52,445 nucleotides of DNA from the NCBI GenBank assembly GCA_031262065.1, contig JAISIK010000022.1, positions 1-52,445 of the forward strand. Direction: 5' to 3'. Position numbers and translations under genes: made by a program. A model generated the notes under the pieces. The model saw only the letters and a list, made by a program, of their open reading frames with translations. It did not search any database and was not told the DNA's origin. The stretch comes from Oscillospiraceae bacterium (GTDB lineage: Bacteria; Bacillota; Clostridia; Oscillospirales; Oscillospiraceae). Of the stretch, positions 31,080-43,014 are shown piece by piece. Each line of letters starts with the position of its first letter. Positions within the stretch are counted from its first letter, which is position 1.

Positions 31080-31123
31080 AATCGCCGCAAAATACGACCG
31101 AAACAGCGCATTTTGCGGCGATT
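31080..31123 (-). terminator. Terminator of the branched-chain amino acid operon
   Basis: A perfect 14-bp stem (AATCGCCGCAAAAT) with a 16-nt loop, followed by TTTC, 21 bp after the ilvA stop. A smaller AGCGGA/TCCGCT hairpin lies between it and the gene. Confidence 0.75.
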
Positions 31124-31144
31124 CTTGTTAGCGGAAGTCCGCTG

Positions 31145-32341
31145 CTAATCAATCAGCTTGAATGCCTTGGCAAGCAGCGCCTCTCGAATTTGCTGAATGT
31201 GTTCGTGGTTTCTCGTTTCCATTGTAATGTGCAGATAGCAGCCGTTGATATCCGAGCCTTCGTTCGTGTGCTCGTGATGTACGCCGATGACATTGCCGCC
31301 GAGCTCCGCAATAATCTGCGAAACCAGCACAAGCTGCCCCGGGCGGTCCGCAAGTTCGATATTGAGCTTGCACGTTCTGCCGGACATCATCAAGCCGCGG
31401 TCAATCACGCGGGAGAGAATCGTCACATCGATATTGCCGCCGGAAACAAGGCAGACGACCTTCTTGCCCTTAACGGGGACTTTATTAAACATCGCAGCCG
31501 CAACCGCAACCGCGCCTGCGCCCTCGGCAACCAGCTTTTGCTGCTCCATCAGGGCAAGAATCGCAGCCGAAATCTCGTCGTCGGTGACGGTGACGATTTC
31601 ATCGACGTATTCCTTGCAAAGCTCGTAGGTCAAATCGCCCGGGCGCTTGACCGCAATGCCGTCTGCCATGGTGGCAACCTGACGCAAATTGCCGATATGT
31701 CCGTCGCGCAGAGAGCGGAACATGCTCGCAGCGCCCGATGCCTGCACGCCGTAGACCTTAATGGATGGTTTGAGCTGCTTAATGGCAAATGCCATGCCGG
31801 AAATCAGCCCGCCGCCGCCGACCGGCACAATCACAGCGTCCATCTCCTCGACCTGATCCATCAGCTCGAGGGCAATCGTCCCCTGCCCGGCTATGACAAA
31901 CTCGTCGTCGAAGGGGTGGATAAAGGCATAGCCCTTCTCATCGCGCAGGGAGACCGCCTTGTTATACGCATCGTCATAAATGCCGTTGACCATAATGACC
32001 TCTGCGCCGTAGCTGCGGGTTGCCTCGATTTTGGAAATCGGCGCGAGGTCAGGCAGGCAAATGTACGCCTGAATGCCGTTTTTCTGCGCCGCAAGGGCGA
32101 CGCCTTGGGCGTGATTTCCCGCCGAGCAGGCGATTACGCCGCGCGCACGCTCTTCTGCGCTGAGCTGCGACATCTTGTAGTACGCGCCGCGCACCTTGAA
32201 AGAGCCTGTCACCTGCAAGTTTTCTGTTTTCAAGAGAATCTGCGCATCGGGGTTGATGTGCGGCGCTGCAATCACGTCCGTCATGCGCAGCACATCGCGC
32301 AGAACATAGCTTGCGTGGTAGATTTTGTCTAAAGTTAACAT
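31145..32341 (-). CDS. ilvA: Threonine ammonia-lyase with C-terminal ACT domain
   Basis: 398 residues; converts threonine to 2-oxobutanoate, the entry to isoleucine. A PLP fold is visible: the lysine motif ENLQVTGSFKVRGA, the glycine loop VPVGGGGLISGMA, and a C-terminal ACT domain from about residue 320 (NIELADRPGQLVLVSQII). This short form with one ACT domain is common in Clostridia and is called IlvA or TdcB; operon context favours the biosynthetic role. ATG 32341 follows GAGAGG and lies 13 bp after the ATPase gene. It is the last gene of the operon. Confidence 0.94.
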   Translation of the reverse strand: MLTLDKIYHASYVLRDVLRMTDVIAAPHINPDAQILLKTENLQVTGSFKVRGAYYKMSQLSAEERARGVIACSAGNHAQGVALAAQKNGIQAYICLPDLAPISKIEATRSYGAEVIMVNGIYDDAYNKAVSLRDEKGYAFIHPFDDEFVIAGQGTIALELMDQVEEMDAVIVPVGGGGLISGMAFAIKQLKPSIKVYGVQASGAASMFRSLRDGHIGNLRQVATMADGIAVKRPGDLTYELCKEYVDEIVTVTDDEISAAILALMEQQKLVAEGAGAVAVAAAMFNKVPVKGKKVVCLVSGGNIDVTILSRVIDRGLMMSGRTCKLNIELADRPGQLVLVSQIIAELGGNVIGVHHEHTNEGSDINGCYLHITMETRNHEHIQQIREALLAKAFKLID

Positions 32342-32354
32342 TCGGTATGCCTCT

Positions 32355-33545
32355 CTATTCTTCTCCGGCAATCAGGCTGTCGGTAAATTGTGCCGCAATG
32401 CGCGGCGAGCGTCCGCCGCGGCGCAGGGCGTACGCCTCTGCGCGGGCATCGAGCACCTCGCCTGCAAGCGCGACGCCCTTTTCTTCGGCAAGTGCGCGGA
32501 CAATGCGCAAAAACAGCGCTTTGTCGGGGCGGTAAAAGCGCACAACCAGCCCGAAGCGGTCAGACAGTGACAAAAGCTCCTGCATCGTGTCCTCGCGGTG
32601 CACATCATCGCCGCTGCGCTCCGCAAAATTCTCGCGCACCAAATGCCGCCGATTGCTGGTGGCGTAAATGGCGACATTGTCTCCCCGCGCGGCAGTCGAG
32701 CCTTCCAGAATCGCCTTGAGCGTGCTGAAGGCGTCGCTGCGGTCGGAAAAGGACAAATCGTCGATAAAAATCACAAATTTCAGCGGGTTGGACTTGAGCT
32801 TTGCCATGAGCGCGGGCAAGAGCAAAATCTGCTCCTTGCGCAGCTCAATCAGGCGCAACCCTTCCGGCGCAAGCAGATTCACCACCGCCTTCACCGTAGA
32901 GGATTTCCCCGTCCCGGCGCTGCCCGAAAGAAGGACATTCGCAGCGGGTTTTCCTGCAAGCAGCGCCTTGCTGTTTTCAATCACCAGCTGCCGCTGCTGC
33001 TCGTAGCCCGTGAGGTCGGAAATCTCAATGCGGTCTGCATTGGAAACCGGCGTAATCTCGCCGTTTTCCATGCGGAACATGGTATGCCAGGCAAACACGC
33101 CGTAGCCCACGCGCTTTACATCCGCAAGCCGCTTTTCGTAGAAAGAAAGCAAATCCACGGGCGTATTTTCAAACTCCGGCAAGTAGCCGTCAAAGCAGAT
33201 GCGTTCGCGCAAGGCGTTCGCATCGAGCTGTGTGAGTTCTGAAAGCAGCGTCAGCTCCGCAACCGCGCATTGCCTAAGACGGGGCGAGGGCTCCGCACTG
33301 CCCGCGCAGGCAATCACATATTCATTTTCGTCCTCAGCAAGCGCGGTTTGCAGGAAGGCGCTCAGGCTGAAGTCATAGGCAATCAGCGCGCTGACAAACG
33401 CGCCGTAGCGCTGCGCCAGCTGCGCGGCGTCCGCATCGCACAGCAAAAACGCCCGCAATGCCTGCAAAGGCGCTTGCTGCACAAGCCTGCGAAACACCAC
33501 AACCGCGCCGAGCGCAGGGGCAATTGTATCCCAAGTATACTGCAT
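32355..33545 (-). CDS. AAA+ ATPase of the DUF815 type inside the BCAA operon
   Basis: 396 residues. The C-terminal half is an AAA+ domain: Walker A GSAGTGKS at 208-215, Walker B FVIFIDD at 257-263, a sensor-1-like IYATSNRRHLV, and a late arginine-rich RFYRPDK region. The N-terminal half (1-170) is helical and unnamed. DUF815 proteins have no firmly known function. The gene starts 13 bp after leuB (ATG 33545; an alternative TTG 33569 would overlap leuB) and ends 13 bp before ilvA, so it is fully embedded in the amino acid operon. This is an odd place and may hint at a partner among these enzymes, or simple hitch-hiking. Confidence 0.85.
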   Translation of the reverse strand: MQYTWDTIAPALGAVVVFRRLVQQAPLQALRAFLLCDADAAQLAQRYGAFVSALIAYDFSLSAFLQTALAEDENEYVIACAGSAEPSPRLRQCAVAELTLLSELTQLDANALRERICFDGYLPEFENTPVDLLSFYEKRLADVKRVGYGVFAWHTMFRMENGEITPVSNADRIEISDLTGYEQQRQLVIENSKALLAGKPAANVLLSGSAGTGKSSTVKAVVNLLAPEGLRLIELRKEQILLLPALMAKLKSNPLKFVIFIDDLSFSDRSDAFSTLKAILEGSTAARGDNVAIYATSNRRHLVRENFAERSGDDVHREDTMQELLSLSDRFGLVVRFYRPDKALFLRIVRALAEEKGVALAGEVLDARAEAYALRRGGRSPRIAAQFTDSLIAGEE

Positions 33546-33558
33546 GCGTATCCCGCCT

Positions 33559-34635
33559 TTACTCTCCAAGCTCCGCGAGGATTTTCTGCGTCATTTCCTT
33601 TGTCGTCAGCGGGGGCGCGCCGCCGTGCGCCAAATCAGCCGTGCGCCAGCCTGCCGCAAGCACGCGGTCAACCGCCTGCTCAATGGCGTCCGCCTCGTCG
33701 GCAAGCGCAAAGGAGTAGCGCAGCATCATCGCGGCAGAGAGGATGGTTGCGATGGGGTTTGCCTTATTTTGCCCCGCAATATCGGGGGCAGAGCCGTGAA
33801 TCGGCTCGTACATCCCGCGCGTCCCCTCACCCAGAGAGGCGGAGGGAAGCATGCCGATAGAACCTGTAATCTGCGATGCCTCATCGGAGAGAATATCGCC
33901 GAACATATTCGAGGTGACGACCACGTCGAACTGCGCGGGATTTCGCACCAGCTGCATGGCAGCATTGTCCACCAGCATATCCGCGCAGGACACATCGCTG
34001 TACTCCAGCGCAATCTCATGCACAACCTTGCGCCACAGGCGGGAGGTTTCGAGCACGTTCGCCTTATCGATACTGATGAGATTACCGCGGCGCTTTCTTG
34101 CAGCTTCAAAAGCAACCCGCGCAATGCGCTCGATTTCCATGCGGCTGTAGCATTCGGTGTCGAACGCCTCCTCGCCGTATTTCCCCACGCGCATGCCGCG
34201 CTCGCCGAAGTAAATGCCGCCCGTCAGCTCACGGACAATCATCATGTCAAAGCCGCGCTCTACAATATCCGCCCGAAGCGGGCATTCCTCACGCAGGGCG
34301 TGATACAGCTTTGCCGGGCGCAGGTTCGTAAAAAGCCCAAGCGCCGCGCGGATACCCAAAAGCGCCTTTTCCGGGCGAAGATTTCCGGGAAGCGTATCCC
34401 ATTTCGGACCGCCCACCGCGCCGAGAAGCACGCTGTCGGAAGCAAGGCAGCCTTCGACTGTTTCCTTCGGCAGAGGCTCGCCGCAGGCGTCGATGGCGCT
34501 GCCGCCGATGAGATAGGATTCGTATTGGAATTCGTGCCCGAATCGCGCCGCGATTTTGTCTAAAACTTCTACCGCGCTGTCAACGATCTCCGGACCGATG
34601 CCGTCGCCGCGCAGAAGCGCTATTTTATATTGCAA
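33559..34635 (-). CDS. leuB: 3-isopropylmalate dehydrogenase
   Basis: 358 residues; oxidatively decarboxylates 3-isopropylmalate using NAD. The family signature is [20 protein letters not shown], and the substrate arginines sit in [18 protein letters not shown]. It lies 15 bp after leuD, in the normal leuCDB order. Confidence 0.98.
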   Translation of the reverse strand: MQYKIALLRGDGIGPEIVDSAVEVLDKIAARFGHEFQYESYLIGGSAIDACGEPLPKETVEGCLASDSVLLGAVGGPKWDTLPGNLRPEKALLGIRAALGLFTNLRPAKLYHALREECPLRADIVERGFDMMIVRELTGGIYFGERGMRVGKYGEEAFDTECYSRMEIERIARVAFEAARKRRGNLISIDKANVLETSRLWRKVVHEIALEYSDVSCADMLVDNAAMQLVRNPAQFDVVVTSNMFGDILSDEASQITGSIGMLPSASLGEGTRGMYEPIHGSAPDIAGQNKANPIATILSAAMMLRYSFALADEADAIEQAVDRVLAAGWRTADLAHGGAPPLTTKEMTQKILAELGE

Positions 34636-34650
34636 GGCAAGTGCCTCCTC

Positions 34651-35145
34651 TCAGCGGATACTGCCGTTTTGAATGGACGGCACCAGCCCGCCGTTTTCAA
34701 TAATCTTCTGAATGAACGGGGGAAACGGCTCTGCAGCAAAGCATGCGCCGGAATTCTCGTCGAGAATCTCGCCCTTTCCCAAATCGGCAGCAACCATGTC
34801 GCCTTCCGCAATCGCCTCTACGGCATCGGGGCATTCGACAATGGCAAGCCCGATATTGATGGCATTGCGGTAGAAAATGCGGGCAAAGCTCGATGCAATT
34901 ACCAAACGCACGCCGCTTTCCTTAATGGCAATGGGCGCATGCTCACGCGATGAGCCGCAGCCGAAATTCCAGCCCGCAACGAGGATGTCCCCCGGCTGCA
35001 CCCTTTCGCAGAACGTCGGGTCTAAATCCTCCATGCAGTGCGCGGCCAGCTCCTGATTGTCGCTGGTGTTGAGGTAGCGAGCGGGAATAATGACGTCGGT
35101 ATCGACGTTGTTCCCGTACTTAATGACATGACCGTGAAATTTCAT
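34651..35145 (-). CDS. leuD: 3-isopropylmalate dehydratase small subunit
   Basis: 164 residues, the short archaeal/clostridial form. Signatures are [15 protein letters not shown] and [23 protein letters not shown] 35145 overlaps the leuC stop by ATGA and has AGGAGG ahead; a longer frame inside leuC is rejected. It forms the isomerase heterodimer with LeuC. Confidence 0.98.
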   Translation of the reverse strand: MKFHGHVIKYGNNVDTDVIIPARYLNTSDNQELAAHCMEDLDPTFCERVQPGDILVAGWNFGCGSSREHAPIAIKESGVRLVIASSFARIFYRNAINIGLAIVECPDAVEAIAEGDMVAADLGKGEILDENSGACFAAEPFPPFIQKIIENGGLVPSIQNGSIR

Positions 35146-36407
35146 CCGAGAACCTCCTGCACACCGGCAATTCTGCCTGCAATTGCGCTTGCCGCGGCGA
35201 CTGCCGGGCTTGCGAGATACACCTCTGATTTTGTATGTCCCATGCGCCCGACGAAATTGCGATTCGTCGTTGCAACCGCGCGTTCGCCCTCGGCAAGCAC
35301 GCCCATGTGCCCGCCAAGGCACGGGCCGCAGGTGGGCGTGGAAACCACGCAGCCCGCCTCGATAAAGGTTTTGAGCAGCCCGTTTTCCATGGCTTTTAAG
35401 TAAATCTGCTGCGTGGCGGGGATGATGATCGCCCGCACACCGCGGGCAATCTTCCTGCCTTTCAGGATGGACGCAGCTTCTTCCAAATCTCGGTAATACC
35501 CGTTGGTGCAAGAGCCGATAACCACCTGGTCGATGCGAATCTCGCCGATATCGTCGATAGGCAATGTGTTTTCCGGCAAATGCGGGAAAGCAACCGTGGA
35601 GCGAAGGGCGCTGAGGTCAATATCCACCTCGCGCTCATAGACCGCGTCCGCATCCGCTTCATAGACCGCAGGCGTACGGCTTGTACGCGCGGCTACATAC
35701 GCAAGCGTCTGCTCGTCAACGGGGAAAATGCCGTTCTTCGCGCCCGCCTCGATTGCCATGTTTGCAATCGTGAGTCTGTCGAAAATCGACAGTGCGCCGA
35801 CGCCCTCGCCCGCAAATTCGAGCGAGCGGTACAGTGCGCCGTCCACGCCGATTTTGCCGATTAGGTGCAAAATCACATCCTTGCCGGATACGTAGGGCGC
35901 AAGTTTTCCGCGCAGATTCACGCGGATTGCGGACGGCACTTTCAGCCACGCCTTGCCGATTGCCATGCCCGCCGCCATATCCGTCGAGCCGACGCCCGTG
36001 GAAAATGCGCCAAGCGCGCCGTAGGTGCAGGTATGCGAATCCGCGCCGATTACAATATCGCCGGGAATCACAAGCCCCTGCTCGGGGAGCAGCGCATGCT
36101 CAATGCCCATCGCGCCGACGTCGTAGAAATGCGTAATGTTCTTCTCCGCGCAGAACTCGCGGCACTGCTTGCACTGCTGCGCAGCTTTGATGTCCTTGTT
36201 CGGCGCAAAGTGGTCGAGCACGACCGTCACGCGGTCGCGGTCGTAGACCTCGTCAAAGCCCATACGCGCAAACTCGCGGATTGCCACGGGCGAGGTAATA
36301 TCATTTCCCAGCACACGATCCAGCTTCGCCAGAACCAGCTGCCCGGCTTTGACCTCGGCAAGCCCCGCATGCGCAGCAATGATTTTCTGCGTCATTGTCA
36401 TTGGCAT
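35142..36407 (-). CDS. leuC: 3-isopropylmalate dehydratase large subunit
   Basis: 421 residues, the short form matching the short LeuD. The [4Fe-4S] ligands lie in [12 protein letters not shown] and in CGPCLGG near residue 357; substrate motifs such as [15 protein letters not shown] are intact. Three in-frame ATGs (36407, 36401, 36395) are possible; the first lies 9 nt from AAAGGAGC. It is separated from ilvD by 5 nt. Confidence 0.97.
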   Translation of the reverse strand: MPMTMTQKIIAAHAGLAEVKAGQLVLAKLDRVLGNDITSPVAIREFARMGFDEVYDRDRVTVVLDHFAPNKDIKAAQQCKQCREFCAEKNITHFYDVGAMGIEHALLPEQGLVIPGDIVIGADSHTCTYGALGAFSTGVGSTDMAAGMAIGKAWLKVPSAIRVNLRGKLAPYVSGKDVILHLIGKIGVDGALYRSLEFAGEGVGALSIFDRLTIANMAIEAGAKNGIFPVDEQTLAYVAARTSRTPAVYEADADAVYEREVDIDLSALRSTVAFPHLPENTLPIDDIGEIRIDQVVIGSCTNGYYRDLEEAASILKGRKIARGVRAIIIPATQQIYLKAMENGLLKTFIEAGCVVSTPTCGPCLGGHMGVLAEGERAVATTNRNFVGRMGHTKSEVYLASPAVAAASAIAGRIAGVQEVLG

Positions 36408-36412
36408 GACCG

Positions 36413-38083
36413 TCACGCTCCTTTGTAGTTGATAATCGCGCCTTTGTCCGCAGAGGACACCGTCTGCGCATAGCGCTTTAAGTAGCCGGTGATGCCCTCT
36501 TTTTGCAAAATCGGCATCTCCTTCTTGCGGCGCTCGAGTTCCTCGTCGCCGACGCACAGCGTAATGCTTCTGTTCGGAATGTCAATTTTGATGCGGTCGC
36601 CGTCGCAGACATAGGCAATCAGCCCGCCGCGGGCAGCCTCGGGCGAAACATGCCCAATCGATGCGCCGCGCGTTGCACCGGAGAAGCGCCCGTCCGTAAT
36701 TAAGGCAACCTGCTTGTCCAGCCCCATTCCCGCGATTGCCGAGGTCGGCGAGAGCATCTCGCGCATCCCCGGTCCTCCCGACGGGCCTTCGTAGCGGATA
36801 ACGACCACATCGCCCGCCTGAATGCCGCCCTCGTAAATCACGCGGATACATTCCTCTTCGCTGTTAAACACGCGGGCAGGTCCTTCGTGCGCCAGCATCT
36901 CCGGCGCAACCGCCGCCTGCTTGACCACGCAACCGTTTTGCGCCAGATTTCCGCGAAGGACGGCAATGCCGCCTGTTTTTGTATAGGGATTGTCGATAGA
37001 ACGAATGACCGTTTCATCGAGATTTTGCACGCCCGCGAGGTTCTCGGTAAGCGTCTTCCCGGTGCAGGTCATGCAGCTTGTATCGAGCAAGTCTTTCTTC
37101 GCAAGCTCCGCAAGCACCGCATGTACGCCGCCAGCCTCCTGCAAATCCTCCATATACGTCGGTCCGGAAGGAGCAAGATGACACAGATTCGGCGTGCGCG
37201 CGCTGATTTCATTGACCAGTTCCAAGTCGAAATCGATGCCGCACTCGTTGGCGATTGCGGGAAGATGCAGCATGCTGTTTGTGGAACAGCCCAGCGCCAT
37301 ATCCGCCGCAATGGCATTGCGCAGCGCGCCCGGCGTCATAATGTCCAGCGGGCGGATGTTTTGCCGCAGCAGCTCCATCACCTGCATGCCGGCATGCTTT
37401 GCAAGCTCAATGCGCTTGGAATAGACCGCAGGAATCGTGCCGTTGCCGCGCAGCGCCATGCCCAAAACCTCTGTCAGGCAGTTCATGGAGTTGGCGGTGT
37501 ACATCCCGGAGCACGAACCGCAGGTAGGGCAGGTTTTGTTCTCATATTCGCACAGACCGCCCTCGTCGAGCTTGCCTGCCATATACGCGCCGACTGCCTC
37601 GAACATGCTCGAAAGGCTGGTTTTCTTCCCGCCCACACGCCCCGCGAGCATCGGCCCGCCGCTGACGAAAATCGTCGGCACATTCAACCGCGCAGCAGCC
37701 ATCAGCAGCCCCGGCACATTCTTATCGCAGTTGGGTATCATCACAAGTCCGTCAAAGCCGTGCGCCAGCACCATTGCTTCCGTGGAGTCGGCAATCAAAT
37801 CGCGCGTTACGAGCGAATACTTCATGCCGCGGTGTCCCATGGCAATGCCGTCGCACACGGCAATCGCGGGGAACATAATCGGCGTCCCCCCTGCCATGGC
37901 AACGCCCAGCTTGACCGCCTCGGTGATTTTGTCCAGATTCATATGCCCCGGAACAATTTCATTATACGAGCTGACAATGCCGATGAGCGGGCGCTGCATC
38001 TCCTCGGGCGTCAGTCCGAGGGCGTGATACAACGAGCGGTGCGGTGCGTTGGACGCACCGTTGACTACGGTGTCTTTGACCAT
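36413..38083 (-). CDS. ilvD: Dihydroxy-acid dehydratase
   Basis: 556 residues; the iron-sulfur enzyme making 2-oxoacids for valine, isoleucine and leucine. Cluster ligands sit in NCDKNVPG and [36 protein letters not shown] near the C-terminus is characteristic. There are 16 bp to ilvC upstream. Confidence 0.99.
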   Translation of the reverse strand: MVKDTVVNGASNAPHRSLYHALGLTPEEMQRPLIGIVSSYNEIVPGHMNLDKITEAVKLGVAMAGGTPIMFPAIAVCDGIAMGHRGMKYSLVTRDLIADSTEAMVLAHGFDGLVMIPNCDKNVPGLLMAAARLNVPTIFVSGGPMLAGRVGGKKTSLSSMFEAVGAYMAGKLDEGGLCEYENKTCPTCGSCSGMYTANSMNCLTEVLGMALRGNGTIPAVYSKRIELAKHAGMQVMELLRQNIRPLDIMTPGALRNAIAADMALGCSTNSMLHLPAIANECGIDFDLELVNEISARTPNLCHLAPSGPTYMEDLQEAGGVHAVLAELAKKDLLDTSCMTCTGKTLTENLAGVQNLDETVIRSIDNPYTKTGGIAVLRGNLAQNGCVVKQAAVAPEMLAHEGPARVFNSEEECIRVIYEGGIQAGDVVVIRYEGPSGGPGMREMLSPTSAIAGMGLDKQVALITDGRFSGATRGASIGHVSPEAARGGLIAYVCDGDRIKIDIPNRSITLCVGDEELERRKKEMPILQKEGITGYLKRYAQTVSSADKGAIINYKGA

Positions 38084-38099
38084 TGTTCTGCCTCCAAAC

Positions 38100-39140
<1,041 letters not shown>

Positions 39141-39146
39141 TTATAA

Positions 39147-39644
39147 TTACTTATTTAATATACTGCCGCTGCCGCGCTCGAGCGCAACGATTCCCGTGCG
39201 GCAAATCTCGATAATGCCGATGGGCTTCATCACGCCGATAAACGCGTCAATTTTCTCCGGGTCGCCGGTGACTTCAATGCACAAGGCGTCTTGCGAATAG
39301 TCGATGATTTTTCCCCGAAAGATACTCACCGCGTTCATAATGTCGTTGCGGGTATCCTTGGAATTTTTCATCTTAATGAGCATCAGCTCGCGGTCAATCG
39401 ACGAGCCACGCTCGAGAATTTCCACCTTGCGCACATTGAAAAGTTTCCGCAGCTGGTTGATGAGCTGGTCACGGGCGTAGCCGTCGCCGCTCAGGGAAAT
39501 CGTGATGCGCGAATACGCCGGGGATTCCGTTTCGCCGACGGTGAGGGCGTCAATGTTAAAGCCGCGGCGCGTAAACATGCTCGTTACGCGGGTCAAAACG
39601 CCGAATTTGTTCTCAACGTAAACCGCAATGATAAATTTGCTCAT
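39147..39644 (-). CDS. ilvN: Acetolactate synthase small (regulatory) subunit
   Basis: 165 residues with an N-terminal ACT domain (FIIAVYVENKFGVLTRVTSM, then TRRGFNIDALTVG) that senses valine in homologues, plus the C-terminal IlvN domain. It overlaps the ilvB end by 4 nt (ATGA), fitting a tight 1:1 complex. Confidence 0.98.
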   Translation of the reverse strand: MSKFIIAVYVENKFGVLTRVTSMFTRRGFNIDALTVGETESPAYSRITISLSGDGYARDQLINQLRKLFNVRKVEILERGSSIDRELMLIKMKNSKDTRNDIMNAVSIFRGKIIDYSQDALCIEVTGDPEKIDAFIGVMKPIGIIEICRTGIVALERGSGSILNK

Positions 39645-41314
39645 TTCGCCACCTCCGCCTTCGTGATGATGTCGTCCATGCTGCCGCCGGGCGGGAGCAT
39701 GGGAAGCACAAATTCGTCCTTGTCAATCGGGCATTCGATAAGCACAGGTCCGTCGACGGCAAATGCCTTTTGGAAAACCTCTTCAAACTCGGCAATGGAC
39801 GATACGCGGTATCCCTGCGCGCCGAATGCCTCGGCAAGTTTCACAAAGTCGGTCTTTCTGCCGAGCGTCGTCGCGCTGTAGTGCTGCTTGAAGAAGAGCG
39901 TCTGCCACTGCCGCACCATGCCCAAAACGCCGTTGTTCATCAGGACAATGGTCAGCGGAGTGCGGTAGCTTACAGCGGTTGCCAGCTCATTGAGATTCAT
40001 GCCGAAGCTGCCGTCGCCGGTGATGAGCACCACGCGCTCCTTTGCCGCAACTGCAGCGCCGATGGCGGCGCCCATACCAAAGCCCATCGTGCCCAAGCCG
40101 CCGCTTGAGACAAACTTGCGCGTCTTGTTAAAGCGGCAATACTGCGCAGCCCACATCTGATGCTGCCCCACGTCGGTAGCAATCACGGTGTCGTCGGTGA
40201 CCGCCTTGTTGATGCACGCAAGGACATTGCGCGGAACCATGGCGTCGGGCTGCGGGGCGCTGCTTGCCTCGGTTTCTTTCAGCGTATCGACAAACTGCAT
40301 CCACTTCGGGCGCTTACCGCCTTGAACCAGCGCAGCGATTCGCTCGAAGGTGTCTTTCACGTCGCCGACAATGCCTAAGGAGATGCCGATATTCTTCCGA
40401 ATTTCGGAGAAATCAATATCGATATGGATAATTTTCGCCTTTGTTGCATACTTCGCGGTATTTCCCGTGGCGCGGTCGCTGAAGCGAACGCCGATTGCTA
40501 CAATCAAATCCGCATTGTGCTGCGCCATGGACGAGGCGTAGCGCCCGTGCATGCCCTGCATGCCGAGAAAGCGCGGGCAATCGGTTGAAACAGCGGAAAT
40601 TCCCATGAGGCTGCAGCCGATTACCGCATCGGTCTTGTCGGCAAAGGCTGCAATCTCGTCTGCGATACCCGCGCCGATTGCGCCGCCGCCGATATACAGA
40701 TAGGGACGCTCGCTCTCGTCAATCATTTTCGCAGCCAGCGCAATGTCCGCCTGCGCTGCATGCAGATTGTCAAACTTCGGCGCAATCGGCTGCGGTTCGT
40801 AATCGTACTGCGCCATTTGAATATCCTTCGGCACATCGATAAGCACAGGTCCGGGTCTGCCGGAGCGCGCAATGCGGTACGCCTCGCGGATAGAGTCTGC
40901 AAGCGAGGCAATATCGTTAATAAAATAGTTGTGCTTCGTAATGGGCAGCGTAATTCCCGTAATATCAATCTCTTGGAAGCTGTCCTTGCCGATCAGGCTG
41001 CGCGGCACATTGCCGGTGATGGCAAGCATCGGCACGGAGTCGAGCATTGCGGTTGCAATGCCTGTGACCAAATTCGTTGCGCCGGGGCCGGAAGTGGCAA
41101 AAACCACGCCGACCTTGCCGCTTGCGCGAAAGTGCCCGTCGGCAGCGTGCGCCGCGCCCTGCTCGTGCGCCGCCAGATAGTGGCGGATGCGGTCGCGCTT
41201 TTCGTAGAGCGCCTCATAAATATTGATCGCCTGCCCGCCGGGATAACCGAAAACGTCCGTCACGCCCAGCTCAATGAGGGTCTCAATGATAATTTGTGCA
41301 CCTGTCATCTTCAT
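39641..41314 (-). CDS. ilvB: Acetolactate synthase large (catalytic) subunit
   Basis: 557 residues; a thiamine diphosphate enzyme at the first common step to valine, leucine and isoleucine. The cofactor glutamate lies in HEQGAAHAADG, and the Mg2+/ThDP motif is GDGSFGMNLNELATAVSYR followed by LMNNGVLGMVRQ. ATG 41314 sits 7 nt from AGGAGG and overlaps the leuA stop by ATGA. A longer upstream frame is rejected. Confidence 0.98.
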   Translation of the reverse strand: MKMTGAQIIIETLIELGVTDVFGYPGGQAINIYEALYEKRDRIRHYLAAHEQGAAHAADGHFRASGKVGVVFATSGPGATNLVTGIATAMLDSVPMLAITGNVPRSLIGKDSFQEIDITGITLPITKHNYFINDIASLADSIREAYRIARSGRPGPVLIDVPKDIQMAQYDYEPQPIAPKFDNLHAAQADIALAAKMIDESERPYLYIGGGAIGAGIADEIAAFADKTDAVIGCSLMGISAVSTDCPRFLGMQGMHGRYASSMAQHNADLIVAIGVRFSDRATGNTAKYATKAKIIHIDIDFSEIRKNIGISLGIVGDVKDTFERIAALVQGGKRPKWMQFVDTLKETEASSAPQPDAMVPRNVLACINKAVTDDTVIATDVGQHQMWAAQYCRFNKTRKFVSSGGLGTMGFGMGAAIGAAVAAKERVVLITGDGSFGMNLNELATAVSYRTPLTIVLMNNGVLGMVRQWQTLFFKQHYSATTLGRKTDFVKLAEAFGAQGYRVSSIAEFEEVFQKAFAVDGPVLIECPIDKDEFVLPMLPPGGSMDDIITKAEVAK

Positions 41315-42993
41315 TTGCTTACCTCCTCTGTCTCTTCTAAAAGTCGGTTGATTGCACTGATCAGCGCATAAATGGAGGAAACGATAATGTCCGTATCCAC
41401 GCCGACGCCCCAAACCAGCGAGCCGTCTTCCCGGCGCAGACTGACATAGGATGCCGCGCTGGAGTGCGAATGCTCCTCAAGAGCATGCTCGCTATAGGAA
41501 TCGAAGGTGTATCTATCTCCGATGAGCTTCTTAATGGCGTTCTCGGCAGCGTCTAAGCGACCGTTGCCGTAAGCCTCCTGCAAAATCGTTTCGCCGCGGT
41601 ATTCGAGCGTAACCTCCGCGAAGAACTGCCCGCCCTGCGGGCGGAAATGCACTTCTTTCAGCGAGAGCGTCTTTGTCAGGTTTACGTACTCTTCTCGGAA
41701 AATCTCGTATACCTCCTGCGGCTGCAGCTCGCAGTGGCGAACGTCTGAAATATGCTTCACATGGTAGCTGAATTCCTCGCGCATCTTCTGCGGCAGATCA
41801 AAGGAAAACATCGTTTGCATCAGATAGCCGATGCCGCCCTTGCCCGACTGGGAGTTGATGCGAATCACGTCGGTCTCGTAAACCCTGCCCACATCCGCCG
41901 GATTCAGCGGCAGATACGGCACGGTCCAGTACGCGGGCGCATTCTCGCCGCGATAGTGCATACCCTTGGCGATGGCGTCCTGATGCGAACCGCTGAAGGC
42001 TGCGAAGACCAGCTGCCCGCTATAGGGCTGGCGCTCGTAGACATGCATGCGCGTGATGGCTTCGTACTTCGCGGTGATTTTCGGCAGATTCGTAAAATCC
42101 AGCTGCGGGTCTACCCCCTGCGAATACATATTCATCGCTAAGGTGATGATATCGACATTGCCCGTGCGCTCGCCATTGCCGAAGAGTGTGCCTTCGATGC
42201 GATCCGCGCCTGCAAGCAAGCCCATTTCGCTGTCTGCAACCGCGCAGCCGCGGTCGTTATGCGGGTGCAGAGAAATGACGACATTCTCCCGCCCCTTGAG
42301 GTGCTTGCACATATAGGCAACTTGGTTCGCGTACACGTGCGGCATGGAAACCGACACCGTAACGGGCAGATTGATAATCACCTTATCCTCCGCAGTAGGC
42401 TTCCAGATGGCAAGCACCTCGTTGCAAATCTCCACGGCGAAGTCCAGCTCCGTTCCCGTAAAGCTCTCGGGCGAATATTCAAAGCGGAAATTGCCCTGCG
42501 TTTTCTCGCGGTAGCTCTTGCACAGGTGCGCGCCGGTTTTCGCAATCTCAATAATCTCCGCGCGGCTCTTGCGGAAAACCTGCTCGCGCTGCGCAAGGGA
42601 GGTGGAATTATATAAATGTATCACCGCGTTTTTTGCGCCGCGCAAAGCGTCGAAAGTTTTGGCGATAATGTGCTCGCGCGCCTGCGTCAGCACTTGGATG
42701 GACACATCGTCCGGAATCATTTGCTTTTCAATGAGCGTGCGGCAGAAGGTATATTCCGTTTCCGAGGCTGCGGGGAACCCGATTTCAATCTCCTTAAAAC
42801 CGATTTGCACCAGAAGGCGGAAGAATTCCAGCTTCTCCTCCAAACTCATGGGCGTAATGAGCGCCTGATTGCCGTCGCGCAAATCCACGCTGCACCAACG
42901 CGGCGCATGGTCGATATAGGACTTTTTCATCCAGTCGAAATCCTGAAGCGGCGGCTCAAAAAATTGTCTTGTGTAGTTTTGGTATCCTTGCAT
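41311..42993 (-). CDS. leuA: 2-isopropylmalate synthase, type 2
   Basis: 560 residues; condenses acetyl-CoA with 2-oxoisovalerate, the committed step to leucine. The catalytic barrel shows DLRDGNQAL at 37-45 and the metal motif SLHPHNDRGCAVADSE. The last ~120 residues form the LeuA dimer domain for feedback by leucine. The long form begins MQGYQNYTRQFF; ATG 42993 lies 7 nt from GGAAGGAA, while a TTG two codons earlier is less suited. It is the first gene behind the Leu T-box. Confidence 0.98.
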   Translation of the reverse strand: MQGYQNYTRQFFEPPLQDFDWMKKSYIDHAPRWCSVDLRDGNQALITPMSLEEKLEFFRLLVQIGFKEIEIGFPAASETEYTFCRTLIEKQMIPDDVSIQVLTQAREHIIAKTFDALRGAKNAVIHLYNSTSLAQREQVFRKSRAEIIEIAKTGAHLCKSYREKTQGNFRFEYSPESFTGTELDFAVEICNEVLAIWKPTAEDKVIINLPVTVSVSMPHVYANQVAYMCKHLKGRENVVISLHPHNDRGCAVADSEMGLLAGADRIEGTLFGNGERTGNVDIITLAMNMYSQGVDPQLDFTNLPKITAKYEAITRMHVYERQPYSGQLVFAAFSGSHQDAIAKGMHYRGENAPAYWTVPYLPLNPADVGRVYETDVIRINSQSGKGGIGYLMQTMFSFDLPQKMREEFSYHVKHISDVRHCELQPQEVYEIFREEYVNLTKTLSLKEVHFRPQGGQFFAEVTLEYRGETILQEAYGNGRLDAAENAIKKLIGDRYTFDSYSEHALEEHSHSSAASYVSLRREDGSLVWGVGVDTDIIVSSIYALISAINRLLEETEEVSK

Positions 42994-43014
42994 GCACAAT
43001 TCCTTCCCTTGTGT

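Noticed and set aside
34651..35511. Fusion of leuD with a 122-residue N-terminal domain
   Set aside because: The extension lies in another frame of leuC and reads as low-complexity arginine-rich sequence; the true ATG overlaps the leuC stop and has an AGGAGG site.
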